A DNA stretch of 56,207 nt from an uncultured Pelagibacteraceae bacterium (GCA_902571955.1 CACGDZ010000008.1:1-56207); one strand, 5' to 3'; positions 39,652-48,297 are shown, counted from the stretch's first letter. The notes: a model not told the origin generated them from the letters alone. Made by a program: numbers and translations.

Positions 39652-40208
39652 AAATTAATGCTGGAGAAATTAGAGTTGGAATGCTCCTAGAATATAAAAA
39701 TGATTTATGGCAAGTTTTAAAATCTCAACACGTAAAACCAGGAAAAGGTGGTGCGTTTGCCCAAGTTGAAATGAAAAGCTTAAACAAAAATACAAAGTTA
39801 AATGAGAGATTTAGATCAAGTGAAACAGTAGAAAAAGCATCATTGGAGGAAACGACTTTTAATTATCTTTATAGTGATGAAGCTAATTATTTTTTTATAG
39901 ATCCAAAAACATTTGAACAAATTGAAATAAAAAAAGAAACTGTAGGTGATAAGGGTAAACTTTTAACAGAGAACCTTCAAGTTTCTGTCAGTTTTTATAA
40001 TGAAAACCCGATATCAATTGAATTACCAAACCAAGTACAGTGTAAAATTGAAAACACTGATGTAGCTCTCAAAGGACAAACAGTGTCATCATCTTACAAA
40101 CCTGCAACCCTTGATAATGGTTTAAATATTCAAGTTCCTCCATTTATTGAAGCAGGTGATGAGATCGTTATTGATACTAGAAATTTAGAATACATTAAAA
40201 AAATATAA
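39648..40208 (+). CDS. efp: Translation elongation factor P
   Basis: Ribosome-binding factor that relieves stalling at polyproline. The N-terminal KOW-like domain has AGEIRVGMLLEYKNDLWQVL and the tip loop HVKPGKGGAFAQVEMKSL, with a Lys at the position that is modified in some bacteria. Two OB domains follow, ending in GDEIVIDTRNLEYIKK. Length 186 is normal. ATGA overlap with thiE suggests coupling. Confidence 0.97.
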   Translation: MKINAGEIRVGMLLEYKNDLWQVLKSQHVKPGKGGAFAQVEMKSLNKNTKLNERFRSSETVEKASLEETTFNYLYSDEANYFFIDPKTFEQIEIKKETVGDKGKLLTENLQVSVSFYNENPISIELPNQVQCKIENTDVALKGQTVSSSYKPATLDNGLNIQVPPFIEAGDEIVIDTRNLEYIKKI

Positions 40209-40209
40209 A

Positions 40210-40950
40210 ATGATCTCTATATCTTCAAATTTAAATGTTATGATAAAAGCAGTCGAAAAAGCCTCAAAATCTGTGATAAGAGATTTTGGAGAAGTTGAAA
40301 AGTTACAAGTATCTAAAAAAGGTCCCCGGGATTTTGTCACAAAAACTGACAAATATGTAGAAAAAATTTTAATTGAAGAACTTTCTAAAACAAAAAAAAA
40401 TTATTCTTTTTTATCAGAAGAAGTTGGTACAATTGAAAACAAAGACAAAGATAATATTTGGATTATTGATCCAATAGATGGTACAACAAATTTTCTACAC
40501 GGTATTCCTCATTTTGCAATTTGTGTTGCTCTTGAGTCTAAAAAAAAGATTATAAGTGGTTTAATTTTTGATCCTATCAAAGATGAAATGTTTTATGCAG
40601 AAAAAAACAAAGGAGCATATCTAAATAATCAAAGATTACGAGTATCAAACAAAAATTTAATAGATGATTGTTTATTTTCAAGTAATCATGAAGGAGTTAA
40701 ATTCAGCAATTTAAATATGAGATACAGCGGATGTGCTGCTTTAGATATGGCATATGTAGCTTCAGGTAGACTAGATGGTTTTTTTCATAATAAAATTAAC
40801 ATTTGGGACGTAGCAGCAGGAGCATTATTAATAGAAGAGGCAGGTGGGATAGTTAATGATTTAAATAAATTCGATCATAATAATATAGATATTCGAGCAT
40901 CAAGTGGGGCAATTAACGATAAAATGCTTGAAAATTTAAAGAACTTTTAA
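40210..40950 (+). CDS. suhB: Inositol-1-monophosphatase family protein
   Basis: Mg-dependent phosphatase of the IMPase fold, and in E. coli also an rRNA transcription antitermination factor. The metal-binding motifs are WIIDPIDGTTNFLHGIPHFA near residue 85 and the C-terminal NIWDVAAGALLIEEAGG. FLSEEVG supplies the other acidic ligand. Length is 246. It begins one base after efp. Substrate range cannot be told from the sequence. Confidence 0.92.
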   Translation: MISISSNLNVMIKAVEKASKSVIRDFGEVEKLQVSKKGPRDFVTKTDKYVEKILIEELSKTKKNYSFLSEEVGTIENKDKDNIWIIDPIDGTTNFLHGIPHFAICVALESKKKIISGLIFDPIKDEMFYAEKNKGAYLNNQRLRVSNKNLIDDCLFSSNHEGVKFSNLNMRYSGCAALDMAYVASGRLDGFFHNKINIWDVAAGALLIEEAGGIVNDLNKFDHNNIDIRASSGAINDKMLENLKNF

Positions 40951-40978
40951 TTGTGTTCTAAGTTTCTTTTGCTATAAG
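40951..40978 (+). promoter_or_regulatory. Candidate promoter of rpmE (possible leaderless start)
   Basis: TTGTGT (40951-40956), 16 bases, then TATAAG (40973-40978). The -10 ends only seven bases before the rpmE ATG at 40986 and no Shine-Dalgarno sequence is visible there. A transcript from this promoter would start at or next to the ATG. Confidence 0.4.
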
Positions 40979-40985
40979 TCTCGAT

Positions 40986-41216
40986 ATGAAAAAAGATATT
41001 CACCCTAACTATCACATGATAAAAGTTGAAATGACTGATGGGACTCAATTTGAAACTAAATCTACTTGGGGATCCGAAGGTGATATACTAAAATTAGAGA
41101 TTGATCCAAAATCTCACGCGGCTTGGACAGGTGGAAAACAGAAGCTAATGGATAAGGGCAGAATAAGTAAATTTAATAAAAAATTTCAAAATTTTAAATC
41201 AGAAAAGAAAAATTAA
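40986..41216 (+). CDS. rpmE: 50S ribosomal protein L31
   Basis: 76-residue ribosomal protein. The N-terminus [18 protein letters not shown] and the [28 protein letters not shown] block are characteristic. No cysteines are present, so this is the zinc-independent (C-minus) form. It is followed immediately by trcR. Confidence 0.95.
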   Translation: MKKDIHPNYHMIKVEMTDGTQFETKSTWGSEGDILKLEIDPKSHAAWTGGKQKLMDKGRISKFNKKFQNFKSEKKN

Positions 41217-41798
41217 ATGTCAAATGCACCTTTGATGCCAATGGCTACTGCCGTTTGGTTAGTAGAAAATACAACTCTAACATTTAAGCAAATTGCTGAT
41301 TTTTGTAAATTACATGAAGTCGAAATTCAAGGAATTGCTGATGGTGAAGTTGCAAAAGGTATTAAAGCATATAATCCAATTATATCAGGTCAACTTTCAA
41401 GAGAAGAAATTAATTTATCATCTAAAGATGAAAATAGACCCTTACAGATAAAAAGTACTGATATTGAAATTTCAAACAATGAAAAAAAAATAAAAAAATA
41501 TATTCCTCTTTCAAAAAGACAAGATAAACCAGATTCTGCTTTATGGCTGATTAGACAGCATAATATTTTAAAAGATTCTCAAATAGCAAAATTAGTTGGA
41601 ATAACTAAAAATTCTGTCACATCGATCAGAAATAAAAGTTACTGGAACTACAACAATCTAAATCCAAAAGATCCTGTGGCACTTAATTTATTTACACAAA
41701 AAGATCTTGTTGAAGCAATTGAAAAAGCCGAAAGAAGAATAAAAAGGGAAAAAAAAGAAAAGGAAAAACAAAATAAAGGTAATCTAACATCGATTTAA
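41217..41798 (+). CDS. trcR: DUF1013 family cell-cycle regulator (TrcR)
   Basis: Alphaproteobacterial protein of the DUF1013/TrcR family, described as a cell-cycle transcriptional regulator. The N-terminus PLMPMATAVWLVENTTLTF with FKQIADFCKLHEVEIQGIADG is highly conserved. A helix-turn-helix follows at about residues 105-140 (WLIRQHNILKDSQIAKLVG then ITKNSVTSIRN). The Lys/Glu-rich tail is likely disordered. Length is 193. It abuts rpmE, so it is probably co-transcribed. In a genome with few regulators it may be important; targets are unknown here. Confidence 0.88.
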   Translation: MSNAPLMPMATAVWLVENTTLTFKQIADFCKLHEVEIQGIADGEVAKGIKAYNPIISGQLSREEINLSSKDENRPLQIKSTDIEISNNEKKIKKYIPLSKRQDKPDSALWLIRQHNILKDSQIAKLVGITKNSVTSIRNKSYWNYNNLNPKDPVALNLFTQKDLVEAIEKAERRIKREKKEKEKQNKGNLTSI

Positions 41799-41851
41799 TG
41801 AATAAATTAAATAGACATAAATTTATAAAAGTGATATTTAACCATTTTTTT

Positions 41852-41856
41852 GGAGG
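41852..41856 (+). promoter_or_regulatory. Strong Shine-Dalgarno of rpsU
   Basis: GGAGG ends five bases before an ATC codon at 41862. There is no ATG, GTG or TTG at the proper distance downstream; the TTG at 41850 overlaps the Shine-Dalgarno itself. This points to ATC as the start. Confidence 0.7.
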
Positions 41857-41861
41857 TAGTT

Positions 41862-42056
41862 ATCAAAATAGAAGTTAAAGATAATAATGTTGAACAAGCT
41901 TTGAGAGTATTAAAAAGAAAACTACAAAGAGATGGTTTCTTTAAGGTTATAAAGCTTAAAAATACATATGAAAAACCCTCTGAAAAGAAAAAAAGAATTC
42001 TACAAGAAAATATTAAAAGAGTTAAAAAGTTAAATAAGCTTAAAAATAGAATTTGA
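41862..42056 (+). CDS. rpsU: 30S ribosomal protein S21, apparent ATC start
   Basis: Small basic ribosomal protein. VKDNNVEQALRVLKRKLQRDG followed by YEKPSEKKKR is diagnostic. I place the start at ATC 41862: GGAGG lies five bases upstream, and counting back from DNNV the ATC falls exactly where the family's initiator Met lies (M-x-V-x-V-R-D-N-N-V against I-K-I-E-V-K-D-N-N-V). An in-frame TTG at 41850 would put the Shine-Dalgarno inside the gene and add four residues. A sequencing error from ATG is possible. The gene is followed by the initiator tRNA gene. Confidence 0.85.
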   Translation: MKIEVKDNNVEQALRVLKRKLQRDGFFKVIKLKNTYEKPSEKKKRILQENIKRVKKLNKLKNRI

Positions 42057-42063
42057 AAAATAC

Positions 42064-42140
<77 letters not shown>

Positions 42141-42150
42141 ATTTAAATAT

Positions 42151-42858
42151 TTAATAAATTGGTAAAATATTTTGAAGAAATAATTTATTATAACCTATAA
42201 GATATTTTGAGCTCTTGCTCCTTGATATATTTAAATTTTTAAATAGTTCAGAACAATAATCTCTATGTTTTTCTAAAAACTTTATTTCCAAAATTATTAA
42301 ATTATCTACAGAAATTTGTTTATTACTTAAATATAAATCTTTAAAGATTAAATTGCTATCTAAAGTAATACTTAATTTATTCAAATGGTCTACAAAATAC
42401 TCTCTATAATACTCAATTAATAATTTTTCGTTAAAGTTTATTTTGTCTTCAAAAAAATCGTTTTTTGTAAGGTGTTTTGTAATATGTTTTAAATTTTCTT
42501 TATCAAATAGATTGTTATTTATATTTGATAAAAAAATTTTATTTTTGATTTTTGATCCTAGATTATTTTTTTTTAATTTAATCTCAAAAATAGAACTTAA
42601 TTTTTTAGAATGCTGACTAAAGTTATAAAATCTTAATCTATATTTTTTTCTATTACTCAAACCACTCAAATTTTCTTGTGCGCAGGTAAAGTAATTATTG
42701 TCGTAATATATTGAGTGAATCGACCTTGGTTTATACTTACTAAAAATTTTATTGGAATAAAGATAGCTAAGAATGTAATTTCTGTCAGATTTTGATATAA
42801 TAAATTTATATTCAATCCTTTTTTCAGTTTGTGATTTATTTAAAAAAATTATTTTCAT
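42151..42858 (-). CDS. VTC-domain polyphosphate polymerase-like protein
   Basis: Tunnel-type phosphotransferase domain related to the Vtc4 catalytic domain, which makes polyphosphate from ATP in yeast. Visible motifs in order: RIEYKF (residues 14-19), SIYYDN, KYRLRFY with paired Arg (R74, R76), FEIKLKK (E92, K94), YYREYF (R152), LDSNL, LILEIKF (E191, K193) and SKSSKY near residue 215. These are the basic and acidic residues that line the tunnel in the family. Length 235 is a bare catalytic domain with no membrane segment or SPX domain. It overlaps the CotH-like gene by four bases and is last in the DUF4956-CotH-VTC operon. The product made in bacteria is not established. Confidence 0.85.
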   Translation of the reverse strand: MKIIFLNKSQTEKRIEYKFIISKSDRNYILSYLYSNKIFSKYKPRSIHSIYYDNNYFTCAQENLSGLSNRKKYRLRFYNFSQHSKKLSSIFEIKLKKNNLGSKIKNKIFLSNINNNLFDKENLKHITKHLTKNDFFEDKINFNEKLLIEYYREYFVDHLNKLSITLDSNLIFKDLYLSNKQISVDNLIILEIKFLEKHRDYCSELFKNLNISRSKSSKYLIGYNKLFLQNILPIY

Positions 42859-45464
42859 TTTTTCATAATTCCTTCTGAGTATAATTTTTTAACATCCAAA
42901 AATTTTGTTAAAATTTCTTTTTCATCTAAAGATATTAAGTTATTTTTGCTTGCTATTACTTTATTTAAGTCAATTTCATTTCCATTAGCAGAAATTTTTG
43001 ATGAACCATAAAAATTTTTTTTCTCATAAGCCATAATATCATAGAGCTTTGATAGCGATATTTTTGAATTAAAAATTTCAACTTCACTTCCATCTTTAGC
43101 AGCTAAACCAACTCCAGACTCAGTTATCAAAACATCATTTATCTCTGCTTTTGATTTTTCTCCTATTGAAAAAGCTTTATCTTTTATTTTTTTTAATGAT
43201 AAATTTTTTACATATAAATTTGAACCAGATAAATCGATCGCATCGCCTCCAATATTTTCAAAAATAGAATTTGTTATTATTCCTTCAGAAAAATCTGAAT
43301 CTATTCCATCTGATTTGGAGTTTAAAAATTTTGAATCATGAACAATATATTTTGAGTTAATAAAATTTATAAGATCTTCACAATTTGAATTAATAATTTG
43401 TATATTTGTAATTTTTATTTTTGTATCATAAAAATTAATACAACCTAAAAGATTAAGATTCTTATGTGTAAGTTGACCTAAATTTTCAAAAGTAACATTT
43501 TTAAATATAGATTCCTCTGTAGCGTTTAAAATATAAATTCCACTAAAATTTTTCTCTTTTTTAATACTACTGATTATTATTTTATTATCTTGGGTACCGT
43601 TTGCTATTATAGGGCTGAATGAAATTAAAAATGAATTATCACCAAATAAAATCTTTTGGCCTGGACTTATTATAATTTTAAAGTTCTCTGGAATAATTAT
43701 TTTTTCTTTAATTATAATTACATTTTTTTTTAATTTTAGAAAATTACCATCTTCATCAAAATAATTTTTATAATTATTATTTTTCGAAAGAATAAAATAA
43801 TTACTACTATGAGGATTTAAGTTTTTTCTTTTTTGAGTATATAGGCTTTCACCAATTTTAAATTTTATTTCTACCTCGTCGTCATTATTTATTTTGGTAT
43901 GATTATTTATTTTAAATTTAAAAATTTGAAGTGGATCAAGAATTAAATTTGTCTGAATAATTTTTCCTTTAAATTTTAAATATTTAATTTTTACTTCACT
44001 GTTTATAAGATTTTCAATAAATATCACATTTTTATCTGAAAAAATATTCATAACATTTATCTTGTTTAGTCTGAAGTTTTTAATATCTACATCTTTTTTG
44101 AATTTTTTTTCTTTCGATTTATAAGTTTTTATATTTTTAAATAATTCTTCATGAGTACTGTTTTTAATTTTTTTTAAATTTGTAAATAAAATTTTTTTAT
44201 TTATTTTTGGACAATCCAGTACAAAGTAATTACAAATTTTATTTTCTTCTTCGTAAATATGATCTAGATTTTTTTCTAATTCTTTTAGATATTTTTTGAA
44301 GTTATTTTTAAAATGACTTGAATAAATAATATATGTAATAAACTTATTTGGTTCTTTCCGACTAAAAAGCTTTAATTTTTTGCTTGTCCCATATAAATTT
44401 ATTACTGACTGATCTGATACAACTGGCTCAATTTTTAAAGTATATGGATTTATATATAACTTTAAATTTTCAAATGATAGTGCATGAAATGTTTGCCAAA
44501 TAAGACTAGCTGAAATAAGATATCCAAATTTTTCCATGTCAAAAAACTCATCAACATTTTTTTCATCAATTTCGTTATTCTTCAGCACCTTTTCAAGTTG
44601 TTTGTATAAAGAAAAAAGTTGTTCATTCTGAAAGACTTTTTTTTTATTGTGTATTTCGATCTCTGCCCTCCCTATTTTTGAACTATTTATAAACTCATTA
44701 AAATCCTTATTATTAATTTTTTTTAGATACCAATGATAAGTATTTCCATGTGATATGATTGGAGCAAACTTTTTTTTACTTCTTTCAACAAATTGAGGAG
44801 TGTAACTGGACTCTAAATTCATTATGCCCCATTTTTCTCCATTAAAAATAATCTTTTTGTACCCATGTGTTGAAGTAATTATATCTTTTGCTCTAATCCA
44901 TTCGTGAAATAAATGATCATATGGAAACTGTCGCGCTATAGGTTTTTGAATTATAAATTCATTTAAACCATCAATAAATTGATTTTTTTTTAAATCTATT
45001 TTGAATGACCACCTTATATTTCCCCTATAATGATCTGACGGTAAGATTCCTTTTAATCTAATTTTGCCCTCATAATTTTCTCCTTTGTAAGTTATTTTTA
45101 CAGGATAGTATTCTGGCAAATGAAGGTAATCTATTTTCTCTGCGTTGCTTATTTCTTTTCTCATCTTTAATAGATATTTAAAATTAAGATCAATTTTTAA
45201 AGTAGAAAAATTATGTTTTTTTTTAGAATAGCTTGGAAAATTTTTTAAAACTCTCTCGAAATAATCAAATTTATTTTCACCATACATAATATTGTTTTCA
45301 ACATAACGACTGTCCTGAATTAACAAAATTTCAAAATTTTTTAATAAATAATCTTTAGTATCTCTCTTAATTTTATTAAAATTTAACGAAACTATAATGA
45401 TAAAAATAATAATAGATGAAATTAAAAAGGGGATAAATTTTTTTTTATTTGAGGTAATCCTCAT
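42855..45464 (-). CDS. Membrane-anchored CotH-like protein fused to a parallel beta-helix
   Basis: 869 residues. An N-terminal membrane anchor (about 10-28, IPFLISSIIIFIIIVSL) faces the rest to the periplasm. The CotH-like region (about 115-450) shows YPVKITYKGENYEGKIRLKG, WSFKIDLKK, GLNEFIIQKP, DHLFHEWIRA, FNGEKWGIMNLE and NLKLYINPYTLKIEP followed by D351. CotH proteins of Bacillus are atypical protein kinases. The C-terminal part (about 590-850) reads as a right-handed beta-helix: IIIPENFKIIISPGQKILFG, ANGTQDNKIIISS, then short repeats such as SIFENIGGDAIDLSG. The first gene of the pair upstream is DUF4956 (5-base gap); VTC follows with a 4-base overlap. Kinase activity is uncertain because an expected acidic residue appears replaced. 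Confidence 0.82.
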   Translation of the reverse strand: MRITSNKKKFIPFLISSIIIFIIIVSLNFNKIKRDTKDYLLKNFEILLIQDSRYVENNIMYGENKFDYFERVLKNFPSYSKKKHNFSTLKIDLNFKYLLKMRKEISNAEKIDYLHLPEYYPVKITYKGENYEGKIRLKGILPSDHYRGNIRWSFKIDLKKNQFIDGLNEFIIQKPIARQFPYDHLFHEWIRAKDIITSTHGYKKIIFNGEKWGIMNLESSYTPQFVERSKKKFAPIISHGNTYHWYLKKINNKDFNEFINSSKIGRAEIEIHNKKKVFQNEQLFSLYKQLEKVLKNNEIDEKNVDEFFDMEKFGYLISASLIWQTFHALSFENLKLYINPYTLKIEPVVSDQSVINLYGTSKKLKLFSRKEPNKFITYIIYSSHFKNNFKKYLKELEKNLDHIYEEENKICNYFVLDCPKINKKILFTNLKKIKNSTHEELFKNIKTYKSKEKKFKKDVDIKNFRLNKINVMNIFSDKNVIFIENLINSEVKIKYLKFKGKIIQTNLILDPLQIFKFKINNHTKINNDDEVEIKFKIGESLYTQKRKNLNPHSSNYFILSKNNNYKNYFDEDGNFLKLKKNVIIIKEKIIIPENFKIIISPGQKILFGDNSFLISFSPIIANGTQDNKIIISSIKKEKNFSGIYILNATEESIFKNVTFENLGQLTHKNLNLLGCINFYDTKIKITNIQIINSNCEDLINFINSKYIVHDSKFLNSKSDGIDSDFSEGIITNSIFENIGGDAIDLSGSNLYVKNLSLKKIKDKAFSIGEKSKAEINDVLITESGVGLAAKDGSEVEIFNSKISLSKLYDIMAYEKKNFYGSSKISANGNEIDLNKVIASKNNLISLDEKEILTKFLDVKKLYSEGIMKK

Positions 45465-45469
45465 AAAAA

Positions 45470-46126
45470 CTAAAATATATCTGGAACATTGAAAAAACTA
45501 ATATTTATATTATTTGACATTTTTTTTAAATTTAGTGTCAAATTTGTCAGTTTTTCTTGGTTTACATTCTGAACCTTTAAATTTAAATTTTTTTGACCTT
45601 CGTTTATAGATAGTCTTTCTAGACTTATTTCAGAAAAATTATTTTTAACCTCTGTTATAATTTCATCATAGTTCAATTTTTCATCCATCCACTCAATTGT
45701 CAAATTATAACTTTCATTTTTTTCCTCAGATTTACTCTTAAATAAGATAACAATTGAGATTATTATAAAAATAACAAAAGTATAAAAATCTTGATTAGCA
45801 GCAAAGCCAAGTCCTAAAGATATAGACAAAAATAAGAAAATTAATTCCTCTGGTTCTTTAATTGGTGTTCTAAATCTTACAATTGATAAGGCTCCCACTA
45901 AGCCTAGTGATAATGCAATTGAGCTTTTGACGGTCAATATTACTAGAAAAGTAATTATTGATAAAATAGGTAATAAATTTGAAAATGATTTCCTGTTTCC
46001 AATTGTTGAGGATTTATTTAAAAATAAATATTTTAATGCAAACGAGCATATGATGCATAAAGCTAAACTATCTATGACATCTATAAAATTTAAATCATTT
46101 GATAATGTTAAGTTTAATTTTTCCAT
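45470..46126 (-). CDS. DUF4956 integral membrane protein
   Basis: 218 residues with about four membrane segments in the first 130 (around 17-35, 50-66, 68-86, 95-130) and a soluble C-terminal domain of about 85 residues. The stretch ALSLGLVGALSIVRFRTPI followed by KEPEELIFLFLSISLGLG is the DUF4956 signature, with an R-F-R-T-P loop between helices. The C-terminal domain looks like a small alpha/beta fold. It heads the three-gene cassette and lies 63 bases after the transaldolase gene on the same strand. DUF4956, VTC and CotH genes occur together in many bacteria as I recall, but no joint function is established. Confidence 0.82.
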   Translation of the reverse strand: MEKLNLTLSNDLNFIDVIDSLALCIICSFALKYLFLNKSSTIGNRKSFSNLLPILSIITFLVILTVKSSIALSLGLVGALSIVRFRTPIKEPEELIFLFLSISLGLGFAANQDFYTFVIFIIISIVILFKSKSEEKNESYNLTIEWMDEKLNYDEIITEVKNNFSEISLERLSINEGQKNLNLKVQNVNQEKLTNLTLNLKKMSNNINISFFNVPDIF

Positions 46127-46189
46127 AAAATTTTAAATTTATTGGAATTGTTGGTTTTTACAATAAAATTATCAAATGATTTATTTAAA

Positions 46190-46894
46190 CTAATTAATTT
46201 TAAAATTAGATTTCTTACTATCAACAAGGAAAGCCTTAACCGTTTCTATAGTTAACTGATTGAATGATTTTCCAAATTTTTCAATTTTCTCAATTACAGC
46301 TGGCGGAATGGTAATTATATGGCAGCCCAATTGTTTGGCTTGCAAATAATTATACGGTTCCCTCACACTAGCCCATAAGATTTCTACATTTTTATAATTT
46401 TTTGCTAATTTAATACTTTTGATAAATTCAGGTATTGGATCTTTTCCAGTATCTCCTGCTCTTCCAGCAAAAATTGATATTATCACTTTTGTTTTTTTAT
46501 TTATTACTTTAAGTATTTTTGCAGTTTGTTTAGCCGTGTATACTGCAGTTATATTCAACTTAATATTTTTATTATTAAGCTCTTTTATTACATTTCCTGT
46601 AAACTTATTTTTTGAATTAATCACTGGAACTTTTACATATATATTTTTACCCCAGGTATTTATTTTTTTCCCTTGCTCAATCATAGATTTTTGATCATCA
46701 GCAAATACTTCAAAAGAAATAGGTTTGTTTTTACAAAACTTAAGTATTTGTTTAGAGTATGACTTATAATCTTTTGCGCCAGCTTTTCTCATTAGGCTTG
46801 GATTAGTTGTAAACCCTTTAACAACTTTTTTTTTATTAAATTTTTTAATTAAAGAGATGTCTGCAATATCACAAAAAATCTTTATATTCTTCAT
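46190..46894 (-). CDS. Transaldolase family protein
   Basis: Class I Schiff-base aldolase of the transaldolase/fructose-6-phosphate aldolase family. The N-terminus KIFCDIADISLIKKF with GFTTNPSLMRKAG, the Schiff-base Lys in NIYVKVPVINS (about residue 88), NITAVYTAKQ, and IFAGRAGDTGKDP support the call. Length 234 is the short (TalC/MipB-like) type. It starts five bases after pntB, so it is probably in the transhydrogenase operon. With the transketolase at 33893-35851 it could complete the non-oxidative pentose phosphate pathway; a role in sugar synthesis for glycans is the alternative. Confidence 0.88.
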   Translation of the reverse strand: MKNIKIFCDIADISLIKKFNKKKVVKGFTTNPSLMRKAGAKDYKSYSKQILKFCKNKPISFEVFADDQKSMIEQGKKINTWGKNIYVKVPVINSKNKFTGNVIKELNNKNIKLNITAVYTAKQTAKILKVINKKTKVIISIFAGRAGDTGKDPIPEFIKSIKLAKNYKNVEILWASVREPYNYLQAKQLGCHIITIPPAVIEKIEKFGKSFNQLTIETVKAFLVDSKKSNFKIN

Positions 46895-46899
46895 AAGAT

Positions 46900-48294
46900 C
46901 TACAAATTTTTTGTAATATCCTCTGTCATTTTTTTTGCATCTGCAAAAAGCATTAAAGTGTTTTCTTTATAGAACAAATCATTATCTATTCCTGCATATC
47001 CAGGAGATAAACTTCTTTTTACAAATAAGACTGATTTACATTTTTCCACGTCTAGAACTGGCATCCCATAAATTGGACTTTGAGGATCTGTTTTTGCTAC
47101 TGGATTAGTAACGTCATTTGCACCGATCACAAATGCAACATCTGCGTTTGCAAAATCATTATTTATTTCCTCCAATTCAAATACTTCATCATATGGAACA
47201 TTTGCTTCAGCCAACAAAACATTCATATGACCGGGCATACGTCCCGCAACTGGATGAATAGCATATGATACTTTTATATCGTTCTTCTTTAATGTATCCA
47301 CCATTTCTCTTAAAGCATGCTGTGCTTGTGCCACTGCCATTCCGTACCCTGGAACAATTATAACTGAAGATGCATTTTTCATTAAAAAAGCCGCATCATC
47401 TGCATTACCACTTTTTACCGGTCTTTGTTCTTTATTTTGACTTTGAGATGTTTGATCTGTTGCACCAAAACCACCTAAAATAACATTAAAGAATGATCTA
47501 TTCATTCCTTTACACATTATATATGAAAGTATTGCACCAGATGATCCAACTAATGCTCCTGTAATAATTAACGCTGTATTTTCCAAAGTAAATCCAATTC
47601 CAGCTGCAGCCCAACCTGAGTAAGAATTTAACATTGAAATTACTACTGGCATATCTGCACCACCAATTGGAATAATAATTAAAAATCCAATTAAAAAAGA
47701 AATTGCAATTAATATCCAAAATAAATTTGATGATTGAGTTGAACAAAGATAAATAGTTAAAATTACAATCAAGATTAACAATAATGCATTTAATAAATGT
47801 TGACCTTTAAAAGTTATTGGTGCACCTGACATTATTCCTTGTAATTTTAAGAAAGCTATAACAGATCCAGAAAAAGTGATCGCGCCAACTGCTGCTCCGA
47901 TTGCCATTTCTATTAAGCTTGCAAGCTTAATATTTCCTGGAGTCCCTAAATTAAATGCAGATGGATTAATAAATGCAGAGATTGCTACAAATACAGCTGC
48001 TAAACCAACTAAACTATGAAAACCAGCCACTAATTCTGGCATTGCAGTCATTGGTATTCGATATGCAATAAATGCTCCTATACTTCCACCAATGGCCAAA
48101 AAAATTATAACATATATAAATCCAGAACTAAAATTACCAACTGACAAAAATGTAACTGTTACGGCAATTACCATTCCAATTATTCCAAATAAATTTCCTT
48201 GTCTTGAAGTTTCTGGAGATGATAAACCTCTTAAAGCTAAGATAAATAAAACCCCAGATACTAAATATAAAATTGCAGATAAATTTGCTGACAT
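46900..48294 (-). CDS. pntB: NAD(P) transhydrogenase subunit beta
   Basis: Proton-driven transhydrogenase component that carries the NADP(H)-binding domain. The N-terminal two thirds hold about nine membrane helices. The C-terminal domain III has VIIVPGYGMAVAQAQHALREM, HPVAGRMPGHMNVLLAEA, FVIGANDVTNPVA and the FVKRSLSPGYAGIDN block. Length is 464. It follows the small pntAB by three bases. The complex makes NADPH from NADH using the proton gradient. Confidence 0.97.
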   Translation of the reverse strand: MSANLSAILYLVSGVLFILALRGLSSPETSRQGNLFGIIGMVIAVTVTFLSVGNFSSGFIYVIIFLAIGGSIGAFIAYRIPMTAMPELVAGFHSLVGLAAVFVAISAFINPSAFNLGTPGNIKLASLIEMAIGAAVGAITFSGSVIAFLKLQGIMSGAPITFKGQHLLNALLLILIVILTIYLCSTQSSNLFWILIAISFLIGFLIIIPIGGADMPVVISMLNSYSGWAAAGIGFTLENTALIITGALVGSSGAILSYIMCKGMNRSFFNVILGGFGATDQTSQSQNKEQRPVKSGNADDAAFLMKNASSVIIVPGYGMAVAQAQHALREMVDTLKKNDIKVSYAIHPVAGRMPGHMNVLLAEANVPYDEVFELEEINNDFANADVAFVIGANDVTNPVAKTDPQSPIYGMPVLDVEKCKSVLFVKRSLSPGYAGIDNDLFYKENTLMLFADAKKMTEDITKNL

Positions 48295-48297
48295 TTA

